This document shows positions 9,603 through 20,261 of a stretch of DNA of 64,000 nt, piece by piece (the stretch's first letter is position 1; every line of letters begins with the position of its first letter). The stretch spans positions 806,001 through 870,000 of the forward strand of contig NC_022793.1 of the NCBI RefSeq assembly GCF_000496595.1, written 5' to 3'. A model generated the notes under the pieces. It searched no databases. It was not told the DNA's origin and saw only the letters and a program-made list of their open reading frames with translations. Both the position numbers and the translations under genes were made by a program. The DNA is from Candidatus Liberibacter americanus str. Sao Paulo. Its GTDB lineage: Bacteria; Pseudomonadota; Alphaproteobacteria; Rhizobiales; Rhizobiaceae.

Positions 9603-10655
9603 ATGAATAAAAATTCTCACTTACCTTGGTGGAATCCTAGTTTACATCAGAAACGTCGTCCTTTTCTTATCAAAAGAAATATGATTCAGAAAGAACTAAG
9701 AGAATATTTTGTTAAAAATAATTTTATAGAAGTTGATTCTATGTCTCTACAAGTTTCTCCTGGAAATGAAACCCATATAAAAGCTTTTTCTACAGATTTA
9801 ATTACTAGTGATTGTAAACGAAAGACTTTGTATCTGCAAACTTCACCAGAATTTTCTTGTAAAAAACTTTTAGCAGCGGGAGAAAAAAGATTTTTTTGTT
9901 TTGCACATGTTTGGAGGAATGGAGAGCATGATTGCTTGCATCAACCAGAATTTACTATGCTGGAATGGTATCGATCTCAAGAACCTTATGAGCAATTGAT
10001 GAAAGATTGTATTGATATAATACGATGCGCTGCTAAAGTAGCGGATAAGTCAGTTTTTTGTTTTCAGGGTATTTCATGCAATCCTTTTAATGATGTAGAG
10101 TATATTACTGTATCAGATGCTTTTACAAGATATGCTAATATAGATCTTGCTTCTACTTTGGATCATCCTGATCATCCTGATCGCAATATTTTAGCTATAC
10201 AAGCATTGAAATCAGGAATACATATAGCAAATGATGATACTTGGAGTGATATTTTTTCCAGAATACTTGTAGAAAAAATAGAACCAAATCTTGGTGTTAA
10301 TTCTTGTACTATTCTTGATCGTTATCCTGCTCCAGAATCTGCATCAGCGAAAATTTGTTCAGATGATCCACGATTCACAAAGCGTTTTGAAATTTATGCT
10401 TGTAACGTGGAATTATGTAATGCATTTGATGAGCTCATAGATCCTATTGAACAACGTTATCGTTTTGAAAAAGCAATGAATGAAAAACAAAAAATATATG
10501 ATGAAACTTATCCAATAGATGAAGATCTTATAGCATGTTTATCTGAAGTAAAATCTTCATCTGGTGTAGCATTGGGATTTGATCGGCTTGTTATGCTAGC
10601 AACTGGTACAAATAATTTAGAAGAAATATTATGGGTCCCGTTACATATATATTAA
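9603..10655 (+). CDS. epmA: EF-P beta-lysylation ligase (LysRS-like)
   Basis: A class II lysyl-tRNA-synthetase catalytic core without the tRNA anticodon domain (350 residues). It attaches (R)-beta-lysine to Lys34 of EF-P. Visible motifs are PGNETHIKAF near the start, LYLQTSPEF, FAHVWRNGE (motif 2), FTMLEWYR and GVALGFDRLVML (motif 3). It is followed after 13 bases by epmB and is divergent from efp, so all three parts of the modification system lie together. Confidence 0.94.
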   Translation: MNKNSHLPWWNPSLHQKRRPFLIKRNMIQKELREYFVKNNFIEVDSMSLQVSPGNETHIKAFSTDLITSDCKRKTLYLQTSPEFSCKKLLAAGEKRFFCFAHVWRNGEHDCLHQPEFTMLEWYRSQEPYEQLMKDCIDIIRCAAKVADKSVFCFQGISCNPFNDVEYITVSDAFTRYANIDLASTLDHPDHPDRNILAIQALKSGIHIANDDTWSDIFSRILVEKIEPNLGVNSCTILDRYPAPESASAKICSDDPRFTKRFEIYACNVELCNAFDELIDPIEQRYRFEKAMNEKQKIYDETYPIDEDLIACLSEVKSSSGVALGFDRLVMLATGTNNLEEILWVPLHIY

Positions 10656-10668
10656 TGAAAGAAAAAAA

Positions 10669-11748
10669 ATGAATTCTCAAAATCGAAAATTATCTTCAGT
10701 AAAAGAATTATATGAAGCTAATCTTATCGATAAAAAACAACTCGATGAATTGCAAAAGGTATCAGATAAGTATTCTGTTGGACTAACTTCTACAATTTTT
10801 AATTTAATTAATCCTGATAATCCAATTGATCCAATCGCACGTCAATTTATTCCACGTATAGAAGAAATGAATAGATTACCTGAAGAAAGAGAAGACCCGA
10901 TAGGAGATATTTCACATAGTCCTGTCAAAGGGATAGTTCATCGTTATCCAGATAGAGTATTGCTTAAAATATTGCACATATGTCCAGTATATTGTCGTTT
11001 TTGTTTTCGTAGAGAAATAGTTGGATCACAAAATAGTGGGGTGTTATCGCCAGATGATATGGAATATGCTTTATCTTATATTGAAGAAAATACTCAAATA
11101 TGGGAAGTTATATTAACAGGAGGAGATCCTTTAATATTATCATTAAATCGATTGCAAGCAGTTTTAAAAAGATTAAGAGATATCACACATGTGAAAATAT
11201 TACGATTTCATAGTCGAGTGCCCATTGTTGATCCTCAACGTATTAGTGATGATTTAGTCAAATTTCTTAAAGAGTTAGGAAAGCCTATATACATTGCTAT
11301 ACATGCCAATCATCCGTGTGAATTTTCTAAAGAAGCACTATCTGCTATTTCTAGATTAGTTGATGCTGGTATTATACTTTTGAGCCAGTCAGTTTTGCTT
11401 AAAGGTGTTAATGATAATTCTGAAATTTTATCTAATCTTATGAAAATTTTTGTAGAATCTCGCATCAAACCATATTACTTGCATCATCCAGATCTTGCTC
11501 CTGGAACGAGTCATTTTCGTTTGACAATCGAAGAAGGACAGAAAATTTTTTTAGAATTAAAAGAGAAAATTTCTGGTCTATGTCAACCATCTTATATTCT
11601 TGATATTCCTGGAGGATATGGAAAAATTAAAATTGATAGTTGTAATATAAAGAAAAAAGAAGACGGATCTTATTTAATAACTGATCATAATAATATTATT
11701 CATCAATACCCACCAATATCAGCATCTATTAATAAAATTACCAAGTAA
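10669..11748 (+). CDS. epmB: EF-P lysine 2,3-aminomutase
   Basis: A radical-SAM, PLP-dependent enzyme that converts (S)-alpha-lysine to (R)-beta-lysine for EpmA. The 359 residues carry the cluster motif CPVYCRFC (Cys105, Cys109, Cys112) followed by FRREIVG. TGGDPLILS and the PLP-Lys region near LDIPGGYGKIKI are also visible. It is short compared with catabolic lysine aminomutases, as expected for EpmB. It follows epmA by 13 bases and is surely cotranscribed. Confidence 0.94.
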   Translation: MNSQNRKLSSVKELYEANLIDKKQLDELQKVSDKYSVGLTSTIFNLINPDNPIDPIARQFIPRIEEMNRLPEEREDPIGDISHSPVKGIVHRYPDRVLLKILHICPVYCRFCFRREIVGSQNSGVLSPDDMEYALSYIEENTQIWEVILTGGDPLILSLNRLQAVLKRLRDITHVKILRFHSRVPIVDPQRISDDLVKFLKELGKPIYIAIHANHPCEFSKEALSAISRLVDAGIILLSQSVLLKGVNDNSEILSNLMKIFVESRIKPYYLHHPDLAPGTSHFRLTIEEGQKIFLELKEKISGLCQPSYILDIPGGYGKIKIDSCNIKKKEDGSYLITDHNNIIHQYPPISASINKITK

Positions 11749-11843
11749 TCATATCATAATGGTTATTTATAATAAAAATCATATTTTATTAAGTTGTTAG
11801 ATTAAACTATTATATTGTAATATATTTAAAGCCATATTTAATT

Positions 11844-12533
11844 TTATATCTTTGAAATTCCACCATACATCTCTGACCATTTCATTGGATTATCGATAAA
11901 ACATTCGACTTCTTTTATAACGTTTTTGTCAAATATTGGCATTTTTTTTGCTACCTTTAGAATATCATGCCAAGTAACAAGATAGTGAAGATTTATGTTG
12001 TTTTCTTGTAGGAGCAGGGGTATTTCTGGGAAGATGCCATAAAAGAATAATCCAATACAATCTTTTACTATTCCGCCAGAATCTCTAATAACTTTAACGA
12101 AATCAAGTAGTGATCCTCCCAAAGTAACAGAATCTTCTATTATTAGAATACGATTACCTTTGGAAATATAACCTTCAATTTTAGTTTTTTTACCATGACC
12201 TTTCGCTTTTTTTCTTACATAAATCATCGGCAAGCTTAAACGTTCCGCTAAAAATGCTGCGAATGGAATACCAGCTGTCTCTCCTCCTGCGATAACATCA
12301 ATAGATTCAAACCCTATGTTGCGTAGCACTATTGTTGTAGCAAAATCCATAATTGTTGAACGAGTACGTGCAAAAGAAATTAATTTACGGAAATCAATAT
12401 ATACAGGGCTGATAATTCCTGAAGTTAGACGATATGGTTTATCAGGAGAAAAGTTAACAGCTTCAATTTCGAATAGCATCTTCGATACTAATTCTGCTAT
12501 AACATCTGGCTCTGAAAAATCATTAAAAATCAC
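11844..12533 (-). CDS. pyrE: Orotate phosphoribosyltransferase
   Basis: Makes OMP from orotate and PRPP in pyrimidine synthesis. The 229 residues contain RLTSGIISPVYIDFRK near 37-52, the VIAGGETAGIPFAAFLA region, VRKKAKGHGKK (catalytic Lys loop) and the PRPP-binding ILIIEDSVTLGGS near 128-140. It lies 115 bases downstream of pyrC on the same strand, so a pyrC-pyrE unit is likely. Confidence 0.95.
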   Translation of the reverse strand: MIFNDFSEPDVIAELVSKMLFEIEAVNFSPDKPYRLTSGIISPVYIDFRKLISFARTRSTIMDFATTIVLRNIGFESIDVIAGGETAGIPFAAFLAERLSLPMIYVRKKAKGHGKKTKIEGYISKGNRILIIEDSVTLGGSLLDFVKVIRDSGGIVKDCIGLFFYGIFPEIPLLLQENNINLHYLVTWHDILKVAKKMPIFDKNVIKEVECFIDNPMKWSEMYGGISKI

Positions 12534-12648
12534 TATTAATTTCCTCTATTTTATATAATAAATAATCACTATCAGTAGACACATTAATTAGACGTTTTTT
12601 TTATCGTATAATTAAAATATTTTTTGTGACTTATGATAGTATAATTTT

Positions 12649-13689
12649 TTAAATAACTACTTCCCAATGTAACGGTAACATTGGATCAAATATAGTTATA
12701 TCTCCTATAGATACTATCATTTTCTTTTTTTCAAAAGAAATGGGTTGATCTCGGCGGACTAAAGATATTCGATCTTCATTAATTGGCATGCCGTACCATA
12801 TCGCTCCATTTAAAGATATAAAACTTTCTAAATTTTCAAGGCTATTTTCATCTTCGAATACTTGTGCAAGACAGCTTATAGCGTTTTTTGAGCTATAAAT
12901 ACCAGCACAGCCACAAGATGTTTCTTTTAGATAATCTAGATGAGGTGCTGAATCGGTTCCTAGAAAAAAATTAGGATTTCCAGAAACAGCTGCTTTACGT
13001 AGCGAAAGGCGATGTTTCTCTCTTTTAGCAATTGGCAGGCAATAGTAATGTGGATTAATTCCATTTTGAAATATTGTATTCCTATTTATTATAAGGTGAT
13101 GAACTGTAATCGATGCTGCGATATTGCTATAATTATTTATATATTCTACGCTTTCCGTAGTTGTTATATGCTCAAGAGTAATTTTTAGTGCTGGTAATTT
13201 TTTACGCAAGGGATCTAAAATTTTTTCAATAAATATTGCTTCTCTATCAAAAATATCAATTGTATTATCTGGTATTTCTCCATGTATACAAAGAGGTATG
13301 CCTGCCTTTTCCATTCTTTCAAATACGTGCATTACATTATTAATATTACTTATTCCATAATGGGAATTTGTTGTACTACCTGCGGGATAAAGCTTAACTG
13401 CATGAATTATTCCAGATCTAAATCCTATTTCTACATCGTCAGGATCTGTTCTTTCTGTAAGATATAAAGTCATCAAAGGATTAAATTGATGTTCTTTAGG
13501 AACTGATTTTAAAATTCTATCACGATAATCTTTAGCTTCATTTGTGGTTGTAATTGGAGGAGAAAGATTTGGCATAATTAAAGCACGTCTAAAATAATTT
13601 GATGTATCTCCAATAACATTTTTCAATATTTCTCCATCGCGTAGATGAAGATGCCAGTCATCTGGATAGTGTAAGGAAATCTTTTTCAT
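12649..13689 (-). CDS. pyrC: Dihydroorotase, class II (PyrC homodimer type)
   Basis: Cyclises carbamoyl-aspartate to dihydroorotate. Metal-binding residues are visible in HLHLRDG, the lysine in AVKLYPAG that would be carboxylated, CIHGE, LEHITT and the Asp of LGTDSAPH. The sequence is closer to the enteric PyrC type than to the long class I type. I chose the ATG at 13689 ([13 protein letters not shown]) because the family starts there; an upstream ATG at 13716 would add nine residues. pyrE follows. Confidence 0.95.
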   Translation of the reverse strand: MKKISLHYPDDWHLHLRDGEILKNVIGDTSNYFRRALIMPNLSPPITTTNEAKDYRDRILKSVPKEHQFNPLMTLYLTERTDPDDVEIGFRSGIIHAVKLYPAGSTTNSHYGISNINNVMHVFERMEKAGIPLCIHGEIPDNTIDIFDREAIFIEKILDPLRKKLPALKITLEHITTTESVEYINNYSNIAASITVHHLIINRNTIFQNGINPHYYCLPIAKREKHRLSLRKAAVSGNPNFFLGTDSAPHLDYLKETSCGCAGIYSSKNAISCLAQVFEDENSLENLESFISLNGAIWYGMPINEDRISLVRRDQPISFEKKKMIVSIGDITIFDPMLPLHWEVVI

Positions 13690-14011
13690 ATTTTCTCTAG
13701 TCATATATTTTTGCAATATGAGTAAACGACTATAAATACTTTGTAAACAAGACTTTAGTCTTTCATTGTATATTGTTTAATATATTATACTACTATTTTG
13801 GAATGTTTACCCGTATATGTTTAAATAAAATAGTTAACAAGCACTGATTTTGTAATTCCTAGTCGTATACTTATTTATATTATCATATCATTATGTTATA
13901 TTATAATATGATCTTCAAAAGGCAATTGTGACCAGAGACTAGATTGTTAAAATTTCTATATGTGTTTGATAATATATATTCATATTTGTTAATATACAAT
14001 GATTTTATATT

Positions 14012-14752
14012 TTGATGCTTTTTTTAATTAAATATGCTTTTGAATTAAAGGAGAATAGGCGGATTTTGTTTCCAGGGTTGTTTATAAGTTTTGAAGGGAT
14101 TGAAGGTGCTGGGAAAACTACTCATATTTCTCATTTGGCTAGACTACTATCAAAAAAAGGATATGATGTTCAAATTACTCGTGAACCTGGAGGAACTCCC
14201 GCAGCAGAGGCTGCACGTCACGTTTTATTGTCTTATGGCGTAGATGAATTTGGATCTTGTGCTGAAGCAATTTTATTTGCTGCTATTCGTTCTGATCATG
14301 TCGAGAGTATTATTCGTCCTGCTCTTATGCAGGGTAAAATTTTGTTATGTGACCGATTTTTAGATTCTTCATATGCTTATCAAAGTGACGGAAATGGTTC
14401 AAAAAAAATACTTGATTATCTTCAGAAAGTATCTACTCAAGGTATAGTGCCAGATTGTACTATTATTATGGATCTTCCTGTTGATATAGGATTAAAAAGA
14501 ATTCATACTAGATGTGCCTCTAAAAAAATGTCATCTTTGGATCGTTTTGAGCAAAAAGATATTAAAATTCATGAAATACGACGTCAGATATTTTTAGATA
14601 TCGCACGAGATCAGTCTGATCGTTGTCGTATTGTTAATTCTGCTAGTTCTTTTAATGATGTTTCTAGGAATGTTTTAAATATTGTTTGTGAATTGATTCA
14701 AAATCGCATTTTTCCTTCTAGGAACGCAAAAAATGAAATTAAAGACAGATGA
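14012..14752 (+). CDS. tmk: Thymidylate kinase
   Basis: Phosphorylates dTMP to dTDP. The 246 residues include an extended N-terminus before the P-loop FEGIEGAGKTTH (about 27-38), TREPGGTP and the DR motif DRFLDSSYAYQ. An internal start near residue 20 is possible because the first 20 residues lie outside the family core. Its 3' end overlaps holB by 20 bases, a common tmk-holB arrangement. thyA for its substrate lies elsewhere in the window. Confidence 0.95.
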   Translation: MMLFLIKYAFELKENRRILFPGLFISFEGIEGAGKTTHISHLARLLSKKGYDVQITREPGGTPAAEAARHVLLSYGVDEFGSCAEAILFAAIRSDHVESIIRPALMQGKILLCDRFLDSSYAYQSDGNGSKKILDYLQKVSTQGIVPDCTIIMDLPVDIGLKRIHTRCASKKMSSLDRFEQKDIKIHEIRRQIFLDIARDQSDRCRIVNSASSFNDVSRNVLNIVCELIQNRIFPSRNAKNEIKDR

Positions 14753-15785
14753 AAAATTAAATCCTATTTATAATAGAAAATTATTTGGGCATGAAAAGAT
14801 AGAAGAATTTTTATCACATTACTATCGTTCTGGTAAAATGCATCATGCCTTGCTTTTTGAAGGTGAGAAGGGTATAGGAAAAGCCTCTTTGGGTTTTCGT
14901 TATGCATCTCATATTTTGCAATATCCTGAATTTATAGATGCTCCTTCTAAACTTTTCATCCCAGATCTTAATTCTTCTATTTTAAGACAAATGGCTTCTC
15001 ATGCATTGCGTGATTTTTTATATTTATCTTATCCATTAGATACTAAAACAGGAAAGTTGCGTACTAGTATTACCGTTGATGAAATTCGTCGTATTAAAGA
15101 TTTATTGTCTCTGACTTCTAATACAGGAAATTGGCGTATTGTTATGATAGATCCTGTTGATGCAATGAATCATAATGCTGCTAATGCCTTGCTTAAGTCT
15201 TTAGAAGAGCCTCCTAAAAAAGTATTGTTTATCTTAATATCTAATGTTTCAGGTATGATTTTACCAACAATACGATCACGTTGTTTATCTGTTAAGTTTA
15301 ATACTCTTTCAGAAAATAATCTGTGTAAAGCTCTTTTTTCTTTGGATTTTTCGTACTCAAAAAAACAGTTTGATATGATAAAGGATTCAGCTAATGGGAG
15401 TGTTGCTAAGGCAGTAAAAATTTTAAATTATGATTGTGATAAAATTATTTCTTCATATAATGATTTAATAGTTATGGATGAAAAATATTCTATAGATCAC
15501 AAAATACAAAAAATCGCTGATGAATTATCTACTAATGATAAAGTTTTAGTTTTTGATTTTTTAATAGAATTTATTTTATATCAAATATATAAAAATGCAA
15601 AGGCAGCAGCTTTATCAGGGATGCTTGAAGAAGCCGATAATATTGTAGAAATTTATTATTCTATTAAAAAAAGATTATCTTCTTTTTTTACTTATAATTT
15701 AGATCGTAAACAAACAATTATTTATATCCTTGAAAAAACAATGGAGTGCTATAGTATCTATTGTAGAGAATTTTATGCTAAATAA
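14733..15785 (+). CDS. holB: DNA polymerase III subunit delta'
   Basis: Clamp-loader subunit of the replicative polymerase. The 350 residues show an AAA+ fold with LLFEGEKGIGKASLGFRYA (P-loop region) and a delta'-type core: VRSCR-like IRSRCLSVKF, MNHNAANALLKSLEEPP and FILISN. No CxxC zinc ribbon is evident in the expected region, as in many alphaproteobacteria. It lies between tmk and metG in one operon. Confidence 0.9.
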   Translation: MKLKTDEKLNPIYNRKLFGHEKIEEFLSHYYRSGKMHHALLFEGEKGIGKASLGFRYASHILQYPEFIDAPSKLFIPDLNSSILRQMASHALRDFLYLSYPLDTKTGKLRTSITVDEIRRIKDLLSLTSNTGNWRIVMIDPVDAMNHNAANALLKSLEEPPKKVLFILISNVSGMILPTIRSRCLSVKFNTLSENNLCKALFSLDFSYSKKQFDMIKDSANGSVAKAVKILNYDCDKIISSYNDLIVMDEKYSIDHKIQKIADELSTNDKVLVFDFLIEFILYQIYKNAKAAALSGMLEEADNIVEIYYSIKKRLSSFFTYNLDRKQTIIYILEKTMECYSIYCREFYAK

Positions 15786-15836
15786 TTTTATAGTAGTATC
15801 AGCATTTGATATTCAGTTGAGGAAGTATCAAAATCG

Positions 15837-17372
15837 ATGAAAAATCCTGAAAAGTTATATCTTAGTACTGCAATTTCCTATTCTAATGCTAAGCCACATA
15901 TTGGGCATGCTTATGAGATGATTTTGGCAGATGTTTTTGCACGTTTTTATCGACTAGATGGTCGTGATGTTTTGTTTTCTACAGGAAGCGATGAATATGG
16001 ACAAAAAATATTGAAATCAGCTAATAATGCTGGCATCCCGGTAGAAGATTTTGTTGAGCAAAATACTAAAAGTTTTTCCGATATGGCTGATGCACTTGAT
16101 ATTTCATACGATGAATTTATTCGTACTACTGAGAAACGTCACCATGATTCCTGTCAAGAATTATGGAAAAGAATATTAAATAGTGGAGATATTTATAAAG
16201 GATCTTATAAAGGATGGTATTCATTGCTTGATGAAGCCTATTGCCAAAATGATGAGATTTACGTAGGGAAAGATGGTCAGCGTTATAATTCTCAAAATAA
16301 TCCAGTTCAGTGGATGGAAGAAGAGGGGTATTTTTTTCGTTTATCTGCTTATCAAAAGAAGTTGCTTGCCTTTTATGATACTCATCCAGAGTTTATTTTG
16401 CCTATAGAAAAACGCAATGAGGTCATTTCTTTTGTAAAATCTGGTCTTAAAGATCTTTCTATTTCTAGAAAAAATTTTGATTGGGGTGTAAAAATTCCTG
16501 AAGATTCTGAATATATTATGTATGTTTGGATTGATGCTTTAACGAACTATTTAACGGTAACAGGTATTCTAAAGGATCCTAGGGGTGAAAAAGCAAAGTT
16601 TTGGCCTGCTGACATGCATATTATCGGAAAAGATATTGTTCGATTCCATGCAGTATATTGGCCAGCTTTTTTATTATCGGCGAATTTACCTATGCCAAAA
16701 AGAATTTTTTCACATGGATTTATTATTAATAAAGGTAAAAAGATATCTAAATCATTAGGAAATGTTATTGATCCTATAGAGGTAATAGATAATGTAGGGG
16801 TAGATGCTTTACGTTATTTTCTTTTACGGGAAATTTCTTGTGGGCAAGATGGTTTTTATGATATTGATAGTGTAAAAAGACGTGCAAATGCTGATCTTGC
16901 TAATGGTATTGGCAACTTGATGAGCCGTTCCGTTGCGATGATATTAAAAAATTTTGATGGAAAAATACCTAATCCTAATGTTCTGCTTGAGTGTGATGAG
17001 GTAATACTATCTGCTTGTTCTACATCTTTTAATGATATTCGTGATAATATTAATAACCAATTGATACATAGAGCACTATCGCAGACAATATCTATTGTAT
17101 CTGAGGTAGATAGATATTTTTCTGAACAGAAGCCTTGGGAACTTAAAAAAACTGATCCCAATCGTATGTCGACTGTTTTATATGTTGCGATAGATGTTGT
17201 GCGTCAAATTGCAATTTTGCTACAACCATATGTTCCTAGATTAGCAGATAAGATTTTAAATATTTTATGTATTCCAAATGAAAAACGTATTTTTTCATCA
17301 TTGGATGATAAATTAGAGCCAGGATTGATTATTAAGGAAGATATAAATCCAGTTTTTCCACGTTTTTTATAG
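15837..17372 (+). CDS. metG: Methionyl-tRNA synthetase
   Basis: Charges tRNA-Met. The 511 residues carry the HIGH-type motif PHIGHAYE at residues 20-27 and the KMSKS-type motif KKISKSLGN near 302. The expected WIDALTNYL is present. The compact length, without the C-terminal tRNA-binding extension, matches the short alphaproteobacterial form. It is third in the tmk-holB-metG-tatD-MBL operon. Confidence 0.97.
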   Translation: MKNPEKLYLSTAISYSNAKPHIGHAYEMILADVFARFYRLDGRDVLFSTGSDEYGQKILKSANNAGIPVEDFVEQNTKSFSDMADALDISYDEFIRTTEKRHHDSCQELWKRILNSGDIYKGSYKGWYSLLDEAYCQNDEIYVGKDGQRYNSQNNPVQWMEEEGYFFRLSAYQKKLLAFYDTHPEFILPIEKRNEVISFVKSGLKDLSISRKNFDWGVKIPEDSEYIMYVWIDALTNYLTVTGILKDPRGEKAKFWPADMHIIGKDIVRFHAVYWPAFLLSANLPMPKRIFSHGFIINKGKKISKSLGNVIDPIEVIDNVGVDALRYFLLREISCGQDGFYDIDSVKRRANADLANGIGNLMSRSVAMILKNFDGKIPNPNVLLECDEVILSACSTSFNDIRDNINNQLIHRALSQTISIVSEVDRYFSEQKPWELKKTDPNRMSTVLYVAIDVVRQIAILLQPYVPRLADKILNILCIPNEKRIFSSLDDKLEPGLIIKEDINPVFPRFL

Positions 17373-17387
17373 GATTAAAATATTATT

Positions 17388-18179
17388 ATGATTATTGATA
17401 CACATTGTCATTTATCTTTTCCTGATTTTGATAATGATCGTCATGATGTTATAATGCGTGCTCATAAAGCAGGTGTTATGAAAATGATTGCAGTTTCAGT
17501 GAAACTACAGGATTTTGTTCCTTTAGTTTCACTATGCCAGGATTATCCTTCTTCAATTTTTTGCTCGATTGGATCTCATCCGTGTTATGTTCATGAAGAA
17601 GATGAGATATCTATAGATGGATTAGTTTGTCTTGCTTCGCATCCAAGTGTTGTTGCTATTGGTGAGACAGGATTAGATTGTTATCATAGTAAGCATACTC
17701 TTCAAAAACAAAAGGAAAGTTTTTTACGTCATATAGAAGCCGCACGTATAACCGGTCTTCCTTTGATAATACATAGTCGTTCTGCAGATGAAGAAATGTC
17801 TATAATAATACAGGAAGAGATGAAAAAAGCTTCTTTTTCATTTGTTATCCATTGTTTTTCATCTAGTAAGAATCTAGCTGATGTCTGTTGTGATTTAGGA
17901 GGATATATATCTTTCGCGGGGATGATTACTTTTCCAAAATCTGATGATTTACGCAATATTGCAAATATTATTCCAATAGATAGATTGCTTATTGAAACAG
18001 ATTCTCCTTTTCTTCCTCCTATACCTTGGAGAGGAAAACGTAATGAACCTTCTTATATTATTAATACAGCTAAGATTGTTGCGGATTCTAAAGGGATTTC
18101 CTATGATGATCTAGTTAAGCAAACAACTGAAAATGCTTTGAGGTTGTTTCCAAAAATATCAGAGTTAGTTGTTTCATGA
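17388..18179 (+). CDS. tatD: TatD family metal-dependent deoxyribonuclease
   Basis: A TIM-barrel metallohydrolase of 263 residues. Metal ligands are visible in DTHCHL (residues 3-8), GETGLD (about 92-97), LIIHSR, VIHCFS and ETDSPFL. TatD enzymes have 3'-exonuclease activity in DNA repair. The gene starts 16 bases after metG and overlaps the following metallo-beta-lactamase gene by four bases (ATGA). metG-tatD-MBL is a conserved Rhizobiales order. Confidence 0.93.
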   Translation: MIIDTHCHLSFPDFDNDRHDVIMRAHKAGVMKMIAVSVKLQDFVPLVSLCQDYPSSIFCSIGSHPCYVHEEDEISIDGLVCLASHPSVVAIGETGLDCYHSKHTLQKQKESFLRHIEAARITGLPLIIHSRSADEEMSIIIQEEMKKASFSFVIHCFSSSKNLADVCCDLGGYISFAGMITFPKSDDLRNIANIIPIDRLLIETDSPFLPPIPWRGKRNEPSYIINTAKIVADSKGISYDDLVKQTTENALRLFPKISELVVS

Positions 18180-18991
18180 AAAGCTATTATCGTTTTACAA
18201 TTTTAGGATGTGCTTCATCTCAATCTGTTCCTCGTATTACAGGAGATTGGGGTAACTGCGATCCTAGCGAGCCTAAGAATCGTCGTACCAGATCGTCTTT
18301 AAAAGTCTCTTTAATATCTGAATTTGGTGGTTATACCAATATTATTATTGATACTGGTCCTGATTTTTATTATCAGATGTTACGAGAAAATGTTTCTTCT
18401 ATTGATGCTGTATTATATACTCATGAGCATGCAGATCATATTCATGGAATAGATGATTTGAGGGGATATTTTCTAAAATATAATAAACCTATAAATATTT
18501 ATGCCGCCAAAGGTTGTATGAATAGATTATATCAATGTTTTAGTTATTGTTTTAAAAAACCTGAGGGCAGTTCTTATCCTCCTATAGCTGAATCTTTTAT
18601 AATAGATATGGATAAAGATTTTTTTTGTATAGATGGGGAAGGAGGTATTATTAAGGTCATTCCTATATTGCAACATCATGGTAAAATTTATTCATTAGGA
18701 TTTCGCTTTGGTAATGTTGCTTATTGTACTGATGTTAGTTATTTCCCTGATGAAAGCTTGGAAAAATTGAAAGATTTAGATGTTCTTGTGATTGGTGCTC
18801 TTAAGAATGATGCACATAGTAGTCACTTTTCATTGTCAGAAGCTTTAAAAAAGATTGAGCTTATTAAGCCTAAACGAGCTATTTTAACACATATGCATAT
18901 TGATCTAGATTATAAATCTGTTTTGGAAAGCACTCCTGAATATATTGTTCCAGCATTTGATGGTATGCAGTTTGAATCTCATTTATTATAA
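18176..18991 (+). CDS. Metallo-beta-lactamase fold hydrolase (PhnP/YcbX-like)
   Basis: A 271-residue hydrolase with the metal motif HEHADHIHG (His83, His85, Asp87, His88) and further ligands in LQHHG, CTDVS and LTHMHID. The opening TILGCASSQSVPR resembles the PhnP-like cyclic-phosphodiesterase subgroup. The exact substrate is unknown. It is translationally coupled to tatD, whose stop it overlaps, and ends the operon. Confidence 0.85.
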   Translation: MKSYYRFTILGCASSQSVPRITGDWGNCDPSEPKNRRTRSSLKVSLISEFGGYTNIIIDTGPDFYYQMLRENVSSIDAVLYTHEHADHIHGIDDLRGYFLKYNKPINIYAAKGCMNRLYQCFSYCFKKPEGSSYPPIAESFIIDMDKDFFCIDGEGGIIKVIPILQHHGKIYSLGFRFGNVAYCTDVSYFPDESLEKLKDLDVLVIGALKNDAHSSHFSLSEALKKIELIKPKRAILTHMHIDLDYKSVLESTPEYIVPAFDGMQFESHLL

Positions 18992-19773
18992 TAGATCGTT
19001 TATACTGCTATTTTAAATTTTTTTATTAAATAAATTACTGTTATTGATTATAAATATATAATATTATTATTACTATATAATCAGATGTATTAGCATATTT
19101 ATAATATATATTATAAATAGCTATTTCTAGAGACAAAAAATGATTTAAACTTCTTAATTTCTTCTTTTTATTTTAAAATATATTTTATTTAATATCATTG
19201 TATTTATGATTTAGATATTTTTCTAATGATTCAACTATTATCTTTTCAAGGAGATCTTCATCGATTGTTTTTTTATCAGATGAAATCGGTAATGATATTC
19301 TAGAAATTTCTTGAAATTTATTTTCTAACAATTCTCATTCTCTTTCTACTTATACTATATTTAGTTATAATTTATAATATTACTTATAAATCATTAATCA
19401 TCCTATTTTGACGCAACTAATGTTATTTTAGTGAAGATTAATATAAATATAAAATCAGTTAAAATTTATTGTTGTAATTGATACATAGATCACTCTTATA
19501 AACACTAAAAATAAAATCATGTTGTAAATTTTGCTTTAATAAAATTATATGAAGAATAGATATTAACTTTAAGACTTATAGAACGACAGTAACATGTTAT
19601 AATTAATAATATATTAATCCAAAATATAATTATTTGGATGAATTAGAGTTATGATTATTATAGCATCTAATTTTCAATTTAATTTATAGTAATTTTTATT
19701 ACTGCCTAATCATGATATTTAAAATATTTTGATAATTGATATATGATGATGGGTAATTAGTCGAAATATTAAA
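18992..19773. other. AT-rich spacer with a gene relic
   Basis: About 780 bases between the MBL gene and RNase P RNA. Apart from the relic at 19185-19334 noted separately, there is only AT-rich sequence without a convincing gene. Confidence 0.4.
19185..19334 (-). pseudogene. C-terminal relic of an unidentified protein
   Basis: On the minus strand an open stretch of about 50 codons reads ELLENKFQEISRIS, continues through a DEDLLEKIIVESLEKYL-like helix and ends at a TAA at 19185-19187. Its helical, charged composition looks like true coding sequence. It has two in-frame stops just upstream and no start, so it is probably the tail of a lost gene. Its identity is unknown. Confidence 0.35.
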
Positions 19774-20167
19774 CCAGTTGGCCTATAAGCCGGGTTCTGT
19801 ATATCTATACAGTATAGATTGGTAACCATTCATCTAGGATGACATTTACATGCCATCTCATGCAACCTACCCGGATAGTTAGGTCGAAAACACACCTTAA
19901 AGCACTAATGCTTAGCACTATCCCTATTTGGTCTTGCTCCCGACGGGGTTTACCATGCCATTTTTGTTGCCAAAAATGCGGTGAGCTCTTACCTCGCCAT
20001 TTCACCCTTACTTTTATTGATATAAAAGCGGTATATTTTCTGTGGCACTTTCCCTAAAGTCACCTTTGCCGGATGTTATCCGGCGTCGAGTTTTCGTGGA
20101 GCCCGGACTTTCCTCACACATTGAGATGTAATACATCTATAAAGCGCGCGGTTACCCAGCCAACTGG
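19774..20167 (-). ncRNA. rnpB: RNase P RNA (bacterial class A)
   Basis: Read on the minus strand, the ends ccagttggc and gccaactgg pair to form helix P1. The 5' part contains the universal gaggaaagtccgggctccac near 20102-20121. The 3' part contains the conserved gaccaaataggg-like region and ends with agaacccggcttata before P1. The length of about 394 bases is typical. It is the catalytic RNA that matures tRNA 5' ends. Exact ends are judged from the P1 pairing. Confidence 0.95.
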
Positions 20168-20261
20168 ATAACTTATTATTGCTTAAATATAAAATAAATA
20201 CTATCAAAAATTACGTATATTGATAAATATCATATAATATAAATTATAGTGAGTTTTTTCT

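Noticed and set aside
19805..20057. Open frames on both strands
   Set aside because: They fall inside the RNase P RNA gene.
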